Shown here in pieces: positions 1 to 10,138 of a stretch of 64,000 nt of DNA. The position numbers and the translations under genes were made by a program. Below the pieces are notes generated by a model. The model ran no database searches, was not told the DNA's origin, and saw only the letters and a list, made by a program, of their open reading frames with translations. Position 1 is the stretch's first letter. Each line of letters begins with the position of its first letter. Source of the DNA: Bugulina stolonifera (lineage: Eukaryota > Bryozoa > Gymnolaemata > Cheilostomatida > Bugulidae); the NCBI GenBank assembly GCA_935421135.1, contig OW285195.1, forward strand, positions 1,178,001-1,242,000, read 5' to 3'.

Positions 1-58
1 TATGATATGAGATCCTCTCTCCAGATCACCGGACCTTCCAAAACAATAGTAGGAATAT

Positions 59-733
59 TGTAATGGTACGCACAGTCGTCTCCTACACCTGACACTCATT
101 ATTGTGTGCACATACATGTATATATCTGCTTGTACTTTACTCTATGTAACTCCTATGTTATCGTATATACTTGTATAATTACTACCAAGTCTTTTAATGC
201 CTTTTATACCCATGTACAGAGGCCCGACCTCTCAGAATCCATTGATATTCATTTTGTACATGAATTGGACCATTATAAGCAACTTTTGTAGAACCCGACC
301 CATTTTGGGTCGGCCGTCGGGCTTCCGGCGGCCATGTTGTTGCGCAACTTCCGGACGACCTTACGTCGTCTTTTCCCGACACTACGTCGAGCGGAAGTCC
401 TTATACTATATAAAGGGCATTGTTTCACTGTTCATTGTCTCAGTCTTCACTTGGCTTTCAATAAAGACACATCTATACTTGATACAGAGACTTTCACTTC
501 CTTTTGTCAGGTCATTCGCTTAGCGAACCGCCTACTAGGTCGGATCACTCTCTTTCAAAGTATAGTCTGAAGGTCAGACTTGGGACCAGATGGGTCGTCT
601 CTGGTAGTTATTGGGCTACTGAGACCGCTCGATCTTTCATGTAATGCGAAGGCCTAGCACCACTCATAGGCACTTCAATTCTGAGTCGGTAGTCGTCCAA
701 GGACGACCGCACCAAATCACAGAAACCATTACA
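59..733 (+). mobile_element. Solo LTR (same family as the 1750-7405 element)
   Basis: This is a 675-bp copy of the LTR that also occurs at 1750-2399 and 6743-7405. It starts TGTAATGG and ends CCATTACA, so the ends are the usual TG...CA inside a short inverted repeat. It has a TATA box at 407-414 (TATATAAA) and an AATAAA about 50 bp further on, as expected for U3 and R. It differs from the other two LTRs at many more positions, including extra bases near 150, so it is an older or separate insertion. No gag or pol sequence is attached. The flanks carry ATAT on both sides (55-58 and 734-737), which fits a 4-bp target duplication and formation of a solo LTR by recombination. Confidence 0.85.
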
Positions 734-1749
734 ATATTAACTTTCTCACCAATCTATATGAACCAGGCATGTTCAACAGAAACTAATTAGGCATCTCCTT
801 ACCTTAAAATCCCTCTCTGAAAAGTTCGACAATTTTGCTGATGTTCCTATGTATAAGTTAAACAAAATCAGGCAGACCAAATGTTGAAAAATTTGTTTCT
901 TATTCGGTTTGTTACTGTAATGACACAACATGTATTTTTATCTGGTTATATTAATATTTTTACATAACTGTAATACTGTTACTCGTATATAATTAGAATT
1001 AGATAAAATTGTAGTAGTATAGTAAAGTAGACCTTTTCATTAGTACACTGCACTAATATTCGAACCTTTGGTTCTCATGTAAATAGAGAGTAAAATTGGA
1101 CCAGTCTAACATATTACTTTGCACTATAAATAATTATTGGCACGGCTCAGTCGAATTCTACCCTTGGATCAATCTTTTTTAGCCTAAGTACCTCTTAGCA
1201 GTCATGTAGCAGACAACGTACCCCTTTGTAGAAAACAATGTACCCCTGTGTAAAACTGTGTTTTATTAAGGCTGTATTATTTGGTTTAATTCAAATAGTG
1301 TTAGGCCGACAACATGTATACATTATAAAAATTCATCACTTAAACAGGCAAATGAATGCAGTATGGTATGGCATTTTTATTTATCAATCATTTTACTGAT
1401 GACTATGTAATATAACTTTTATCGATTGTAGTGTTTTATAGCTTTCACACTGGTTTAGCTCAACTTCTTTGCATCAGTTCCCTAATAGATAATGATATTA
1501 CTCATAATTAGCACTGGCACTAGCTAAGTAGAAATACTGTAAGAAAATAGCACTACATCTCATGCAAATGTTAGGCACCAATTTGACCAAATAATGAAGA
1601 ATACATGCATGTTGCCATCAGAGTTGGCAGATCTGTGATAAACCAACAAGACTACAAGTAATATAATGGCATTAAATAAAAAGTATATCAACAGCTCTAT
1701 TAAACAGTTGATTTATGAACCAGACCTGCCACTTGAATCATAGGAATAT
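734..1749. other. Intergenic, AT-rich, no gene seen
   Basis: About 1 kb separates the solo LTR from the 5' LTR of the gag element. No open frame with codon structure, RNA gene or clear repeat is visible. The last 9 bases (TAGGAATAT) are the same as those just before the solo LTR. Confidence 0.6.
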
Positions 1750-2399
1750 TGTAATGGTACGCACAGTCGTCTCCTACACCTAACACTCATTATTGTGTGC
1801 ATATACATGTATATATCTGCTTGTACTTTACTATATGTTATTGTATATACTTGTATGATTATTACTAAGTCTTTTATGCCTTTTATACCCATGTACAGAG
1901 GCCCGACCTCTCAGAATCCATTGATATTCATTTTGTACATGAATTGGACCATTATAAGCAACTTTTGTATAACCCGACCTATTTTGGGTCGGCCGTCGGG
2001 CTTCCGGCGGCCATCTTGTTGCGCAACTTCCGGACGACCTCACGTCGTCTTTTCCCGACCTTACGTCGGCCGGAAGTCCTTATACTATATAAAGGGCACT
2101 GTTTTACTGTTCATTCTCTCAGTCTTCACTTGGCTTTCAATAAAGACACATCTATCTATACTTGATACAGAGACTTTCACTTCCTTTTGTCAGGTCATTC
2201 GCTTAGCGAACCGCCTACTAGGTCGGATCACTCTCTTTCAACGTATAGTCTGAAGGTCAGACTTGGGACCAGATGGGTCGTCTCTGGTAGTTATTGGGCT
2301 ACTGAGACCGTTCGATCTTTCATGTAATGCGAAGTCCTATTACCACTCATAGGCACTTCATTTCTGGGTCGACCGCACCGAATCACAGAAACCATTACA
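1750..2399 (+). repeat. 5' LTR of the gag-only element
   Basis: The 650-bp LTR begins TGTAATGG and ends CCATTACA. A TATA box (TATATAAA, 2086-2093) lies about 50 bp before AATAAA (2139-2144), so R is short and U3 makes up most of the first 360 bp. Compared with the 3' LTR it lacks about 18 bp near 2370 and has an extra TCTA near 2152. Confidence 0.9.
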
Positions 2400-2400
2400 T

Positions 2401-2420
2401 TGGTGGCAGCGGTGGGATTC
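2401..2420 (+). promoter_or_regulatory. Primer-binding site complementary to tRNA-Leu 3' end
   Basis: TGGTGGCAGCGGTGGGATTC starts one base after the 5' LTR. Its reverse complement ends in CCA and matches all 20 bases of the T-arm and acceptor end of an animal tRNA-Leu (AAG/TAG type) as I remember that sequence. It marks where minus-strand DNA synthesis would be primed. Confidence 0.85.
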
Positions 2421-2734
2421 TAAGGTCGTACTCTTACGATACGAAGCGAAGGAAGGTGACCTCGGCCTCGGGAAACCCGACCGACCTCATTCTTCAATAC
2501 TTCTACGGCGATTAAGGACTCGGACCCGGGAACCTTGGGTACGAGAAGGTGACAAACGCTAAAGTGCACCGATAATTCTCGTGGTTCCGCTTGATGTAGC
2601 CCGACCTACGCCGGATCTTCAATCAAAGACCGACCTCGGATCCAGAACAGATTGACGGTACTCAGTACGTCAACTAGGCCGACCCGGCCTAACAAAACAA
2701 AGCAGTTTAACTCACTACCCGACACCCTACCGAC

Positions 2735-5700
2735 ATGGACCGAATAAGGAACCTGCTTCAGCAGGTAATGTACCACACGGAGCAGGACCCCGACACACTC
2801 AGCTATGACGGACAAGAGAACGTGGAACTCTTCATAGAAGACTTCACAGCTATGGCAGAGCGTTGCAAATGGAATGACAAAGCACGCCTCATACGGCTTA
2901 GAGCCGCCCTACACGGGCCCGCACAAGAATGCGGACGACCCCGATCAGTCGAAGAGATATTTTCCCGACTGAGGGGGCAGTATGGACTATCTGCCAGAGA
3001 AGCCCGCTGGAAGCTGTCCACCATGGAACAGCCCGCTCACACGTCACTCAAAGAGTATGCAACTCTCATTCGCCGACTGATGGCGATAGCTTTTGAAGGA
3101 GCACCCCCTGCATCTTTGGACGAATGGACCCTTGAGAAGTTTTGCCTCACGGTCCACAACGACGGCCTGCGTTGGTACTATACATGGTTACAGCCCGATG
3201 ATATGGAAGAAGCGATCGAAACAGGAACAGCTTTCCTGGAGAACCACGACCGCAGGACCAATCCTCGTAAACAACAAGAAGAGCTTCCCGCTGACCTCCT
3301 ACGGAAAGCCCTACAGACCCTCCTACAGAAATGTCAAGAAGCGGAAGGCGGACCAACGGTCACACCGGAACCCGTCTCAGTAGACGTACCCATTCCTACT
3401 AAAGCCGACAGAGACACCAAACCAGGAGAAGGTGGACCAAACCACAATGGTCGTCCACAGAGGCCGACGGACACATCAGAACCCGTCCCAGTAGATGAAC
3501 CTATACCTACTAAGGCCAAACCAGGAGAAGGTGGACCAAAGCACAATGGTCGTCCACCTAGGCCGACGGACCCATTAGAACCCGTCTTAGTGGAAGAACC
3601 TATACCCACTAGGCCTAAAGACAAGAGTAGCCACCCCAAGCAGGAGACCCCGCGTGTAGCTAGCCAATCACACGTCTGGTCGACGGCGTCACACACACCC
3701 GTCAAAGTGGAAGAACCTATACCCACTAGGCCAAAGCCAGGCAAGAAACGACTCCACCCAAAGCCGGACACCACAGAAGTGATCAAGGATCACCCCCCAA
3801 GGCTGAAAGGACGACTCAACAGTCCTACTAAGTCGGACCAGACCTCACAAGGCAACCCCGACACGTCCTCAACACAGAAGGACCAGCAGGATCTGGCCAC
3901 GCCCAGCCCTGACACTAATCAGCATCTGATTCCCAACCAAACTCAGTATACCCCGACGGATGACTTATCGTGTATAGAACTGCCAGACACTACAGTCCAA
4001 GTCCGCGGCCTGAGGATCGACACGGGACAACCCGTGCTGGACCAAACAGAAGAGCTACCTCTGAACCTCTCAAAGAATGTTCAAGTTTCAACAGCCCGAC
4101 CTGATCCAGAGGACGCGAAATATCGCGTAGCCGACCTCAGAGACATAATCCCAACGACGGAAATACAGTCTATACTGCCAGCAGTTCATATACAAAGAGC
4201 GAAGTGTTCTTTTACGGAATTCAGCATTGCCGAACAAGTTCAGCCGAAGATACAGATTGCCGAACTCTCGAAATCCCATAAAGCGGATGAGAAGCAATCG
4301 AAGGCAAACATTGCTGCGTTCCTGCGCTTACTTGACGAGTCAAACAAAGAAAATGTGCCTGAGGCATTGCCTACAATTGAGCCAATTGCTCATCCCTCGG
4401 CTAGTATAAATACGACAACCCACAGACGAGTAGTCCTTTCTCGTCCAGCTTTTCACCAGGATACATGTATCCCTACATGTGATAGCTTCTGCACTCTTGC
4501 TCGTGATACTGGTGAAGCTGAAGCTAGTAAACACAGTCGTATCCTTGCTCCTTCTCGTATGGACGAGACGGCAACTCTTTCTAATACGGATCACTCCAAC
4601 CAGCCTGTCTTCACAGCTGAAGGTAAGCAAATATCAGTGTTACAAGTAAGGACCAAACCAGAATTAGAGGTACAACTTATACCTGTGGGACTGTCAGGCA
4701 TGAATTCTCTCTCCCTCCCCACTCGGCATAGACCAGTCGGGACAGAGGAGGATTCCCCTGAACATTTCCACAGGAAAGAACATGAGTTAGAAGGCGGAGG
4801 CTACACATCCAATGAATTGTGTGTTGTAGACATCTCTCCTCTACGGAAGACGCTCACGCCAGACGGCACGCCTCCACCTACTCCTCCTCCTGTCACCTCT
4901 ACACTGAAGTTGGCCACCATCAAGCTGCATAAGCTCACTGATAAGTTGCCTCTTGAGTCATCCCAACACTCCGGAGCCACTAAGCCATGGATAAGCACTT
5001 TCACGCAGCAAGCCCGAGACGACTTGGCAAGAAGGAGCCAACCTAATCTCAAGTGTGCGAAGTGTGGCTTTTCCGGAACCCTCAAAAGACTAAATATACA
5101 TATCTGGCAACACTTTGCACGTTTCTACTGCCGGTGTGGACGTAGCTCCGTCAGCCGGGATGCACTAGGCCACCACTTCAGTCGGAGATCCAGTATCTGT
5201 GGGAAACGTCTCTTCCTCACGGATGGGCCCAGCTATCCCGCACTCATGGAATGGTGGGGCGTAAAGGATCCCCCACCATTCCTACCATGTCGTCCTACCA
5301 TGGACGGGCAGTCCGGAATCAACAAGCCAGTCTACTTGCCTAGTACCTCCTCTACACGGAAGCGGCCTCCTAAAAGACAGCACAGCCCTTCCCCTTCTCC
5401 TGAGCGGACGCCTGACTCCGCACCATCGGATACTGCCTCCTCCTCTTCCTCGTCGCCTACCACTACTGCTGGACCTTCCCCCTGGCGACCCATCACTAGC
5501 ACCTCCAAAGTACGGGCCACTTCTTTTGGCCGACGCGGACGTCTACCATCCTGGAAGACACGGCCTGCTCCTAGAAAGAGTATGCCTACTACTCAATCAG
5601 GCACTCTATATGAAGGCTCCCCTCCTAAGGTCTCATGTGCAGCTTCTCCTGTTTTATTAATTGAACCCCTGCAGACTAGGCCGACATTAGAAGTTTCGCC

Positions 5701-6007
5701 ACACTGCTCTCCACAAGTGCCCACCAGAAGCCTGCCCGGAGCCTCTCCAGACTCTCCTGTCGTACCACTCCCACTCTCTGCATCTCCTGTACCGATCCAG
5801 TCGAATGCCACATGTCCTGCATCTCCGGATCCGTCACTCATGCTTTCACAGCAGCTTGCTGACCTCAAGCCACGGATCCACTACCTTGCCAGTCGACAAC
5901 AAGTGGGGGACACTCTACGCCAGCACTTAAGCTGCATTTACACTACACCAACTCCGACACCAACTCCGTCTTTTCTGCCCAACTCCGGCAAAGTTGGTGT
6001 AGTGTAA
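2735..6007 (+). CDS. Gag-like protein with a zinc finger (retrotransposon)
   Basis: As it stands this is a 1090-codon frame that starts at the first ATG with a long open frame after the PBS. Residues about 20-165 resemble a retrotransposon Gag capsid region: helical, with many W, L and R residues and a conserved-looking block before residue 165. Residues about 205-345 are imperfect proline-rich repeats of the form EP(V/I)P(V)xEPIPTK. A C2H2-type zinc finger follows (C774, C777, H789, H793), then a second Cys/His-rich stretch (C799, C801, H813, H814). The C-terminal third is rich in Ser, Thr and Pro. There is no CCHC knuckle and no convincing protease or RT. From codon 1066 on, the frame reads into the inverted end of an inserted TIR element, so the last 25 residues are not original. 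The native end is preserved at 6562-6729. Confidence 0.8.
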   Translation: MDRIRNLLQQVMYHTEQDPDTLSYDGQENVELFIEDFTAMAERCKWNDKARLIRLRAALHGPAQECGRPRSVEEIFSRLRGQYGLSAREARWKLSTMEQPAHTSLKEYATLIRRLMAIAFEGAPPASLDEWTLEKFCLTVHNDGLRWYYTWLQPDDMEEAIETGTAFLENHDRRTNPRKQQEELPADLLRKALQTLLQKCQEAEGGPTVTPEPVSVDVPIPTKADRDTKPGEGGPNHNGRPQRPTDTSEPVPVDEPIPTKAKPGEGGPKHNGRPPRPTDPLEPVLVEEPIPTRPKDKSSHPKQETPRVASQSHVWSTASHTPVKVEEPIPTRPKPGKKRLHPKPDTTEVIKDHPPRLKGRLNSPTKSDQTSQGNPDTSSTQKDQQDLATPSPDTNQHLIPNQTQYTPTDDLSCIELPDTTVQVRGLRIDTGQPVLDQTEELPLNLSKNVQVSTARPDPEDAKYRVADLRDIIPTTEIQSILPAVHIQRAKCSFTEFSIAEQVQPKIQIAELSKSHKADEKQSKANIAAFLRLLDESNKENVPEALPTIEPIAHPSASINTTTHRRVVLSRPAFHQDTCIPTCDSFCTLARDTGEAEASKHSRILAPSRMDETATLSNTDHSNQPVFTAEGKQISVLQVRTKPELEVQLIPVGLSGMNSLSLPTRHRPVGTEEDSPEHFHRKEHELEGGGYTSNELCVVDISPLRKTLTPDGTPPPTPPPVTSTLKLATIKLHKLTDKLPLESSQHSGATKPWISTFTQQARDDLARRSQPNLKCAKCGFSGTLKRLNIHIWQHFARFYCRCGRSSVSRDALGHHFSRRSSICGKRLFLTDGPSYPALMEWWGVKDPPPFLPCRPTMDGQSGINKPVYLPSTSSTRKRPPKRQHSPSPSPERTPDSAPSDTASSSSSSPTTTAGPSPWRPITSTSKVRATSFGRRGRLPSWKTRPAPRKSMPTTQSGTLYEGSPPKVSCAASPVLLIEPLQTRPTLEVSPHCSPQVPTRSLPGASPDSPVVPLPLSASPVPIQSNATCPASPDPSLMLSQQLADLKPRIHYLASRQQVGDTLRQHLSCIYTTPTPTPTPSFLPNSGKVGVV

Positions 6008-6561
6008 ACACAAAAGTCGGTGTCGGTGTTGGAGATCCCTATTGTCGGAGACGGAGTTGGAGCAACCCAACAGTGCTGGGTTACTCCGACAAGTCGGAGG
6101 GTATTGACCAATCAGAATTCAGTGTTTTAATTATAGCTAGCATCTGTTTTGCAAATCTAGGATTGGCTCTGGATTATTGATGATAAACCTAAAGCTTTAT
6201 TATGGGAAAAACCTTTCCTAGCACTAGCTATTCAAAGTGATACTTACAAAACTTTAATTTGAAGTGCATGTATAATTTCCAATAGCTAAGGTTATAACTA
6301 CCAGCCATTTCACAAATCTAGGATTAGCTGTTGATCATACATGTAGATGATAAATCCAAAGCTTTTTGCTTATTTGCTATAACCCCAGTACAGGTACACT
6401 TGTACAAGCATGCTTGCTGATGTGGGTACTGGCAATTAATTGATTATGTGGTCAACAACTAGTTGGTATAGTGTAAACACATAGTTGGGAGCCGGAGTTG
6501 GTGTTGGAGTTGGAGTTGGTGACGGAGTTGGTGTTGGAGTTGGTGTAGTGTAAACGCACCT
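5930..6561. mobile_element. MITE inserted in gag, TTA target duplication
   Basis: The ends form a 41-bp terminal inverted repeat (5930-5970 and 6521-6561) with three mismatches. Both arms contain GTTTACACTACACC or ATTTACACTACACC. TTA flanks both sides (5927-5929 and 6562-6564). A 3-bp TTA/TAA duplication is typical of PIF/Harbinger elements, so this is probably a non-autonomous member. Further inverted copies of the AACTCCGACACC motif lie inside. No transposase frame is present. Confidence 0.8.
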
Positions 6562-6729
6562 TTAGAACCACTATACACTCGAGAAATAGCTCTTCGTGCA
6601 TTAGCAAACCAGTACTTGGAACACCCTCAGCAACTCCAACTAATACAAGCAGATTTGGATGTAGTTTCCAGAGAGTCTACGCTATACCGTACCCTTATTA
6701 ACTTGACACTAGAGACACCTATGACCTAG
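6562..6729 (+). pseudogene. Displaced C-terminal part of the gag frame
   Basis: After the TTA duplication an open frame continues for 55 codons and stops at TAG (6727-6729). Its phase is exactly the gag phase if the MITE and one TTA are removed, because the TTA at 5927-5929 is a whole codon. It is therefore the original gag C-terminus, cut off by the insertion. The predicted peptide is helical and rich in Leu, Gln and Arg. The stop lies 13 nt before the 3' LTR. Confidence 0.75.
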
Positions 6730-6730
6730 T

Positions 6731-6742
6731 GTGAGGGGGCTG
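6731..6742 (+). promoter_or_regulatory. Purine-rich tract before the 3' LTR
   Basis: GTGAGGGGGCTG lies directly before the TGTAATGG start of the 3' LTR. This is where a plus-strand primer tract is expected. It is short and impure. Confidence 0.5.
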
Positions 6743-7405
6743 TGTAATGGTACGCACAGTCGTCTCCTACACCTGACACTCATTATTGTGTGCATATACA
6801 TGTATATATCTGCTTGTACTTTACTATATGTTATTGTATATACTTGTATGATTATTACTAAGTCTTTTATGCCTTTTATACCCATGTACAGAGGCCCGAC
6901 CTCTCAGAATCCATTGATATTCATTTTGTACAGGAATTGGACCATTATAAGCAACTTTTGTATAACCCGACCTATTTTGGGTCGGCCGTCGGGCTTCCGG
7001 CGGCCATCTTGTTGCGCAACTTCCGGACGACCTCACGTCGTCTTTTCCCGACCTTACGTCGGCCGGAAGTCCTTATACTATATAAAGGGCACTGTTTTAC
7101 TGTTCATTCTCTCAGTCTTCACTTGGCTTTCAATAAAGACACATCTATACTTGATACAGAGACTTTCACTTCCTTTTGTCAGGTCATTCGCTTAGCGAAC
7201 CGCCTACTAGGTCAGATCACTCTCTTTCAACGTATGGTCTGAAGGTCAGACTTGGGACCAGATGGGTCGTCTCTGGTAGTTATTGGGCTACTGAGACCGC
7301 TCGATCTTTCATGTAATGCGAAGTCCTATTACCACTCATAGGCACTTCATTTCTGGGTCGATAGTCGTCCAAGGACGACCGCACCAAATCACAGAAACCA
7401 TTACA
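6743..7405 (+). repeat. 3' LTR of the gag-only element
   Basis: A 663-bp LTR with the same ends as the 5' copy. The TATA box is at 7079-7086 and AATAAA at 7132-7137. It is followed by ATAT (7406-7409), matching the bases before the 5' LTR. Confidence 0.9.
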
Positions 7406-9189
7406 ATATCCAGTATATGACCTACTTGTACATAGTAGTAATGCATAATCCCAATAACACAGGTACTTTAAGGTCACACATTTCAGCCTGAGAGCCTTCC
7501 TTTATGTTATATATAAACTCCCCGGGTCCATTTAAAGACCAGTTTTACTCCTATCAGGACAAATGAGGTATCTTTAGAATTGTATCACAAAGATCTACAC
7601 CTTCATTCTTTTAATTTTTTTCTAAAGTTTATGCATTTTCTAAAAATAGCAAAAATTGGTATTTACATATATGCGCCCCCGCGTATATAGGGGATTCAAT
7701 AATTTGCATATCTGAGACATATATATATCTACTTGTAGCCCAGATTTAAATCTACAGGTTCATTCTTTTAAAAAGTTGAATTAATTTCTAGACTTTCTGT
7801 TAAAGGCAAGAGAAAGTGCTGTTTATCTGGAATCTCTGTATTACACAATAAGAATGGATAATTAATTAACCAGTATGTGGTTACTTGTCAGCCAGTATGA
7901 TTGTTTATGCAGTACAGTTGAATTTCGAGCCAAACAACATCTTGACAGGATGCCAGCCAATCAGATAGTAGCTGCTTGTGATACAGTAGCAGTGGTCATA
8001 GCACTGGGTGTAGTATCTACTTGCTGACTACACTAATACAGCAGTTACATGTACAATGTACTGCAATCTAAACCTTGTGCATGTTGAATTCCGACTCCAA
8101 TATTGTTGATTTCAATGTATATTTTTGCTTTTCACCATGGCACATTGCCCATGCACTTTATTTGTTATTACATGCATAATGTAAATGATCACTGAATGCA
8201 GAAATGCTACATTTCATCAGGTCCATTGATAGTGGACAGATACATGTAAATGTATATGTACAAGTGCATAGATGTTGGTTGTGGGTATAGTTTCAGTTCT
8301 TAAGGTCTAATAATGCACAAAACCACTACATAATACAGCAAAAAGGATAAAGCATTCACCCTGCCTCTCAGCCTATTATGCAAACAAGTAACACATGCAA
8401 AAGTATTTATGAATATTTATGACAAACTATTTTGTATAGATTCTATGAACAAGATTATCCGAACCACCACAATTTGTACTTGAGTGCTGTGTATAATATC
8501 AGGATCATTTGAACGAGCTGTCGCCTAGTGTGACAGATCCACCTACATGTACAGTACGATATACATGTACATTATTCACCTAGAAGTACATGGCACCAAT
8601 TTAGGGCTATTCTGTAGTAGTGAAATATTCAGTGCTGAAAATCTACTATTGTAGCAATGGAACATAGAGTGCACATTGATTGTATGTCATCAACAAGCTT
8701 CACCCAATTTTCACAAGAATTTTTCTTAAATGTCCATTAACTATAATTATACTACAATCTGTTGACTAGATATTACAATTTTCCTTCAAAACAATGTGCC
8801 TCACTGTTATGTTATCTTTATGTGTAAATCTAGCAGTAGCTTGAAGTTCATGTTTTGCAGTGGTTGCATTTTGGGGTAAACAGTTGCAAACAATGAAGCT
8901 GCTTTACCTGCTAGAATTGTAACATAGAATGAACTAAGGCTATCTCGTTATTATTCTATTGCTAAGCAGTCTACTAGTTAGGATGACAGGCAATAGCAGC
9001 TGCTACAATGACCATCCTATACTTCTATACAGTCTAGTACTCCTATACTCCTATACAGTCTGGTATACATAGGGGTCAAAGGGCGCATAAAGGAATGCAT
9101 AATTTGATGACTGTGGTGAGCAGTGATATTATTCCAGTTTCTAAAAAACTGACTCACTGCCTGCGGGCTGTATAATGCAAGCCCACTTG
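7406..9189. other. Intergenic, no gene seen
   Basis: AT-rich sequence with scattered TACATGTA palindromes. I find no coding exon supported by splice signals or similarity, and no RNA gene. Confidence 0.55.
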
Positions 9190-9530
9190 TACTACACTAC
9201 ACTACACTACTCTACACTACTCTACACTACACCTACACTACACTATTCTACACTACACCTACACTACACTACTCTACACTACACCTACACTACACTACTC
9301 TACACTACACCACACTATACTATTCTACACTACACCTACACTACACTACTCTACACTACACCTACACTACACTACTCTACACTACACCACACTATACTAC
9401 TCTACACTACACCTAAACTACACTACTCTACACTACACCTACACTACACTACTCTACACTACTCTACACTACACTTACACCTACACCTACACTACACTGC
9501 ACCGCACTGCACTGCACTGCGCTGCGCTAC
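9190..9530. repeat. CTACACTACAC-type tandem repeat
   Basis: About 340 bp of imperfect ACTACACTACT and ACACCTACACT units. A 168-codon open frame through it is only the repeat read in triplets. Confidence 0.85.
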
Positions 9531-9760
9531 ACATCACTATAACACATCTGTGAACGTACTTGTACATGTAATGAGCAGTTGTGCCAGCATTATGTGCAAT
9601 ACCAATATTATAGATGTACCTTGTAATATGCCTACATGGAGTTTGATGTTAGTTATTTACATGTTTTCATGTAGTTTATAACTTGGTATTTAATAATATT
9701 CAGAATCATCTTAAATATGTTGGCAATAGTAAAGTAATATATAGAAAGATTAGATATAAT

Positions 9761-9766
9761 TTTATT
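9761..9766 (-). terminator. Possible poly(A) signal for the small minus-strand gene
   Basis: TTTATT on the plus strand is AATAAA on the minus strand. It lies about 370 nt beyond the stop codon at 10139. Such hexamers are common in AT-rich DNA. Confidence 0.3.
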
Positions 9767-10138
9767 TCTTATATTTTGTGGATAATGCTGCTCCTAGAAT
9801 AAATATCAGAGGAAAAAGACATTGAATATAATTTAGATGCAATTTCAACCAGATTCTGCTATTGTGCATATAGTAAAATTGAATATACAAGTACAATGTA
9901 ACTATGTACAAATGAATTTTGCATGCATATACTGTGCCTGTACATTCCACACTAGTAATCATTAATCCAATAACATTTCGTAGTACATGCAAGACGTGTT
10001 GACATTGTCCATATCAAGTCTCTGTCTCTCTCTCTCTCTTGACCAGGTACAATCAGTATCCACTACATAGGTATTTTAGAAATGGATCAGTTGCATGTAT
10101 GTACATGTACAATGTACACCTAGGTATGGCTATAACAG

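Larger units (their letters stand above)
1750..7405 (+). mobile_element. Gag-only LTR retrotransposon, near-complete
   Basis: Two LTRs (1750-2399 and 6743-7405) flank a 4.3-kb internal region. In order this holds a tRNA-Leu primer-binding site, a leader of about 315 nt, one long gag-like frame, a small inserted TIR element, the rest of the gag frame, and a purine-rich tract. ATAT flanks both outer ends (1746-1749 and 7406-7409), as in a 4-bp target duplication. By eye the two LTRs differ at about six single bases, a 4-bp indel and an indel of about 18 bp, so the insertion is fairly young. No protease, reverse transcriptase, RNase H or integrase frame exists, and the gag stop codon lies only 13 nt before the 3' LTR, leaving no room for pol. 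The element would need enzymes in trans, like the TR-GAG elements described in plants. Confidence 0.85.

Noticed and set aside
3334..3786. 150-codon minus-strand frame opposite gag
   Set aside because: Shadow of the repeated proline-rich gag sequence with no independent support.
4018..4030. DTG triad in the gag frame as an aspartic protease
   Set aside because: The context (LRIDTGQPVLDQ) lacks the usual hydrophobic follow-up and the later ILG or flap motifs. Probably chance.
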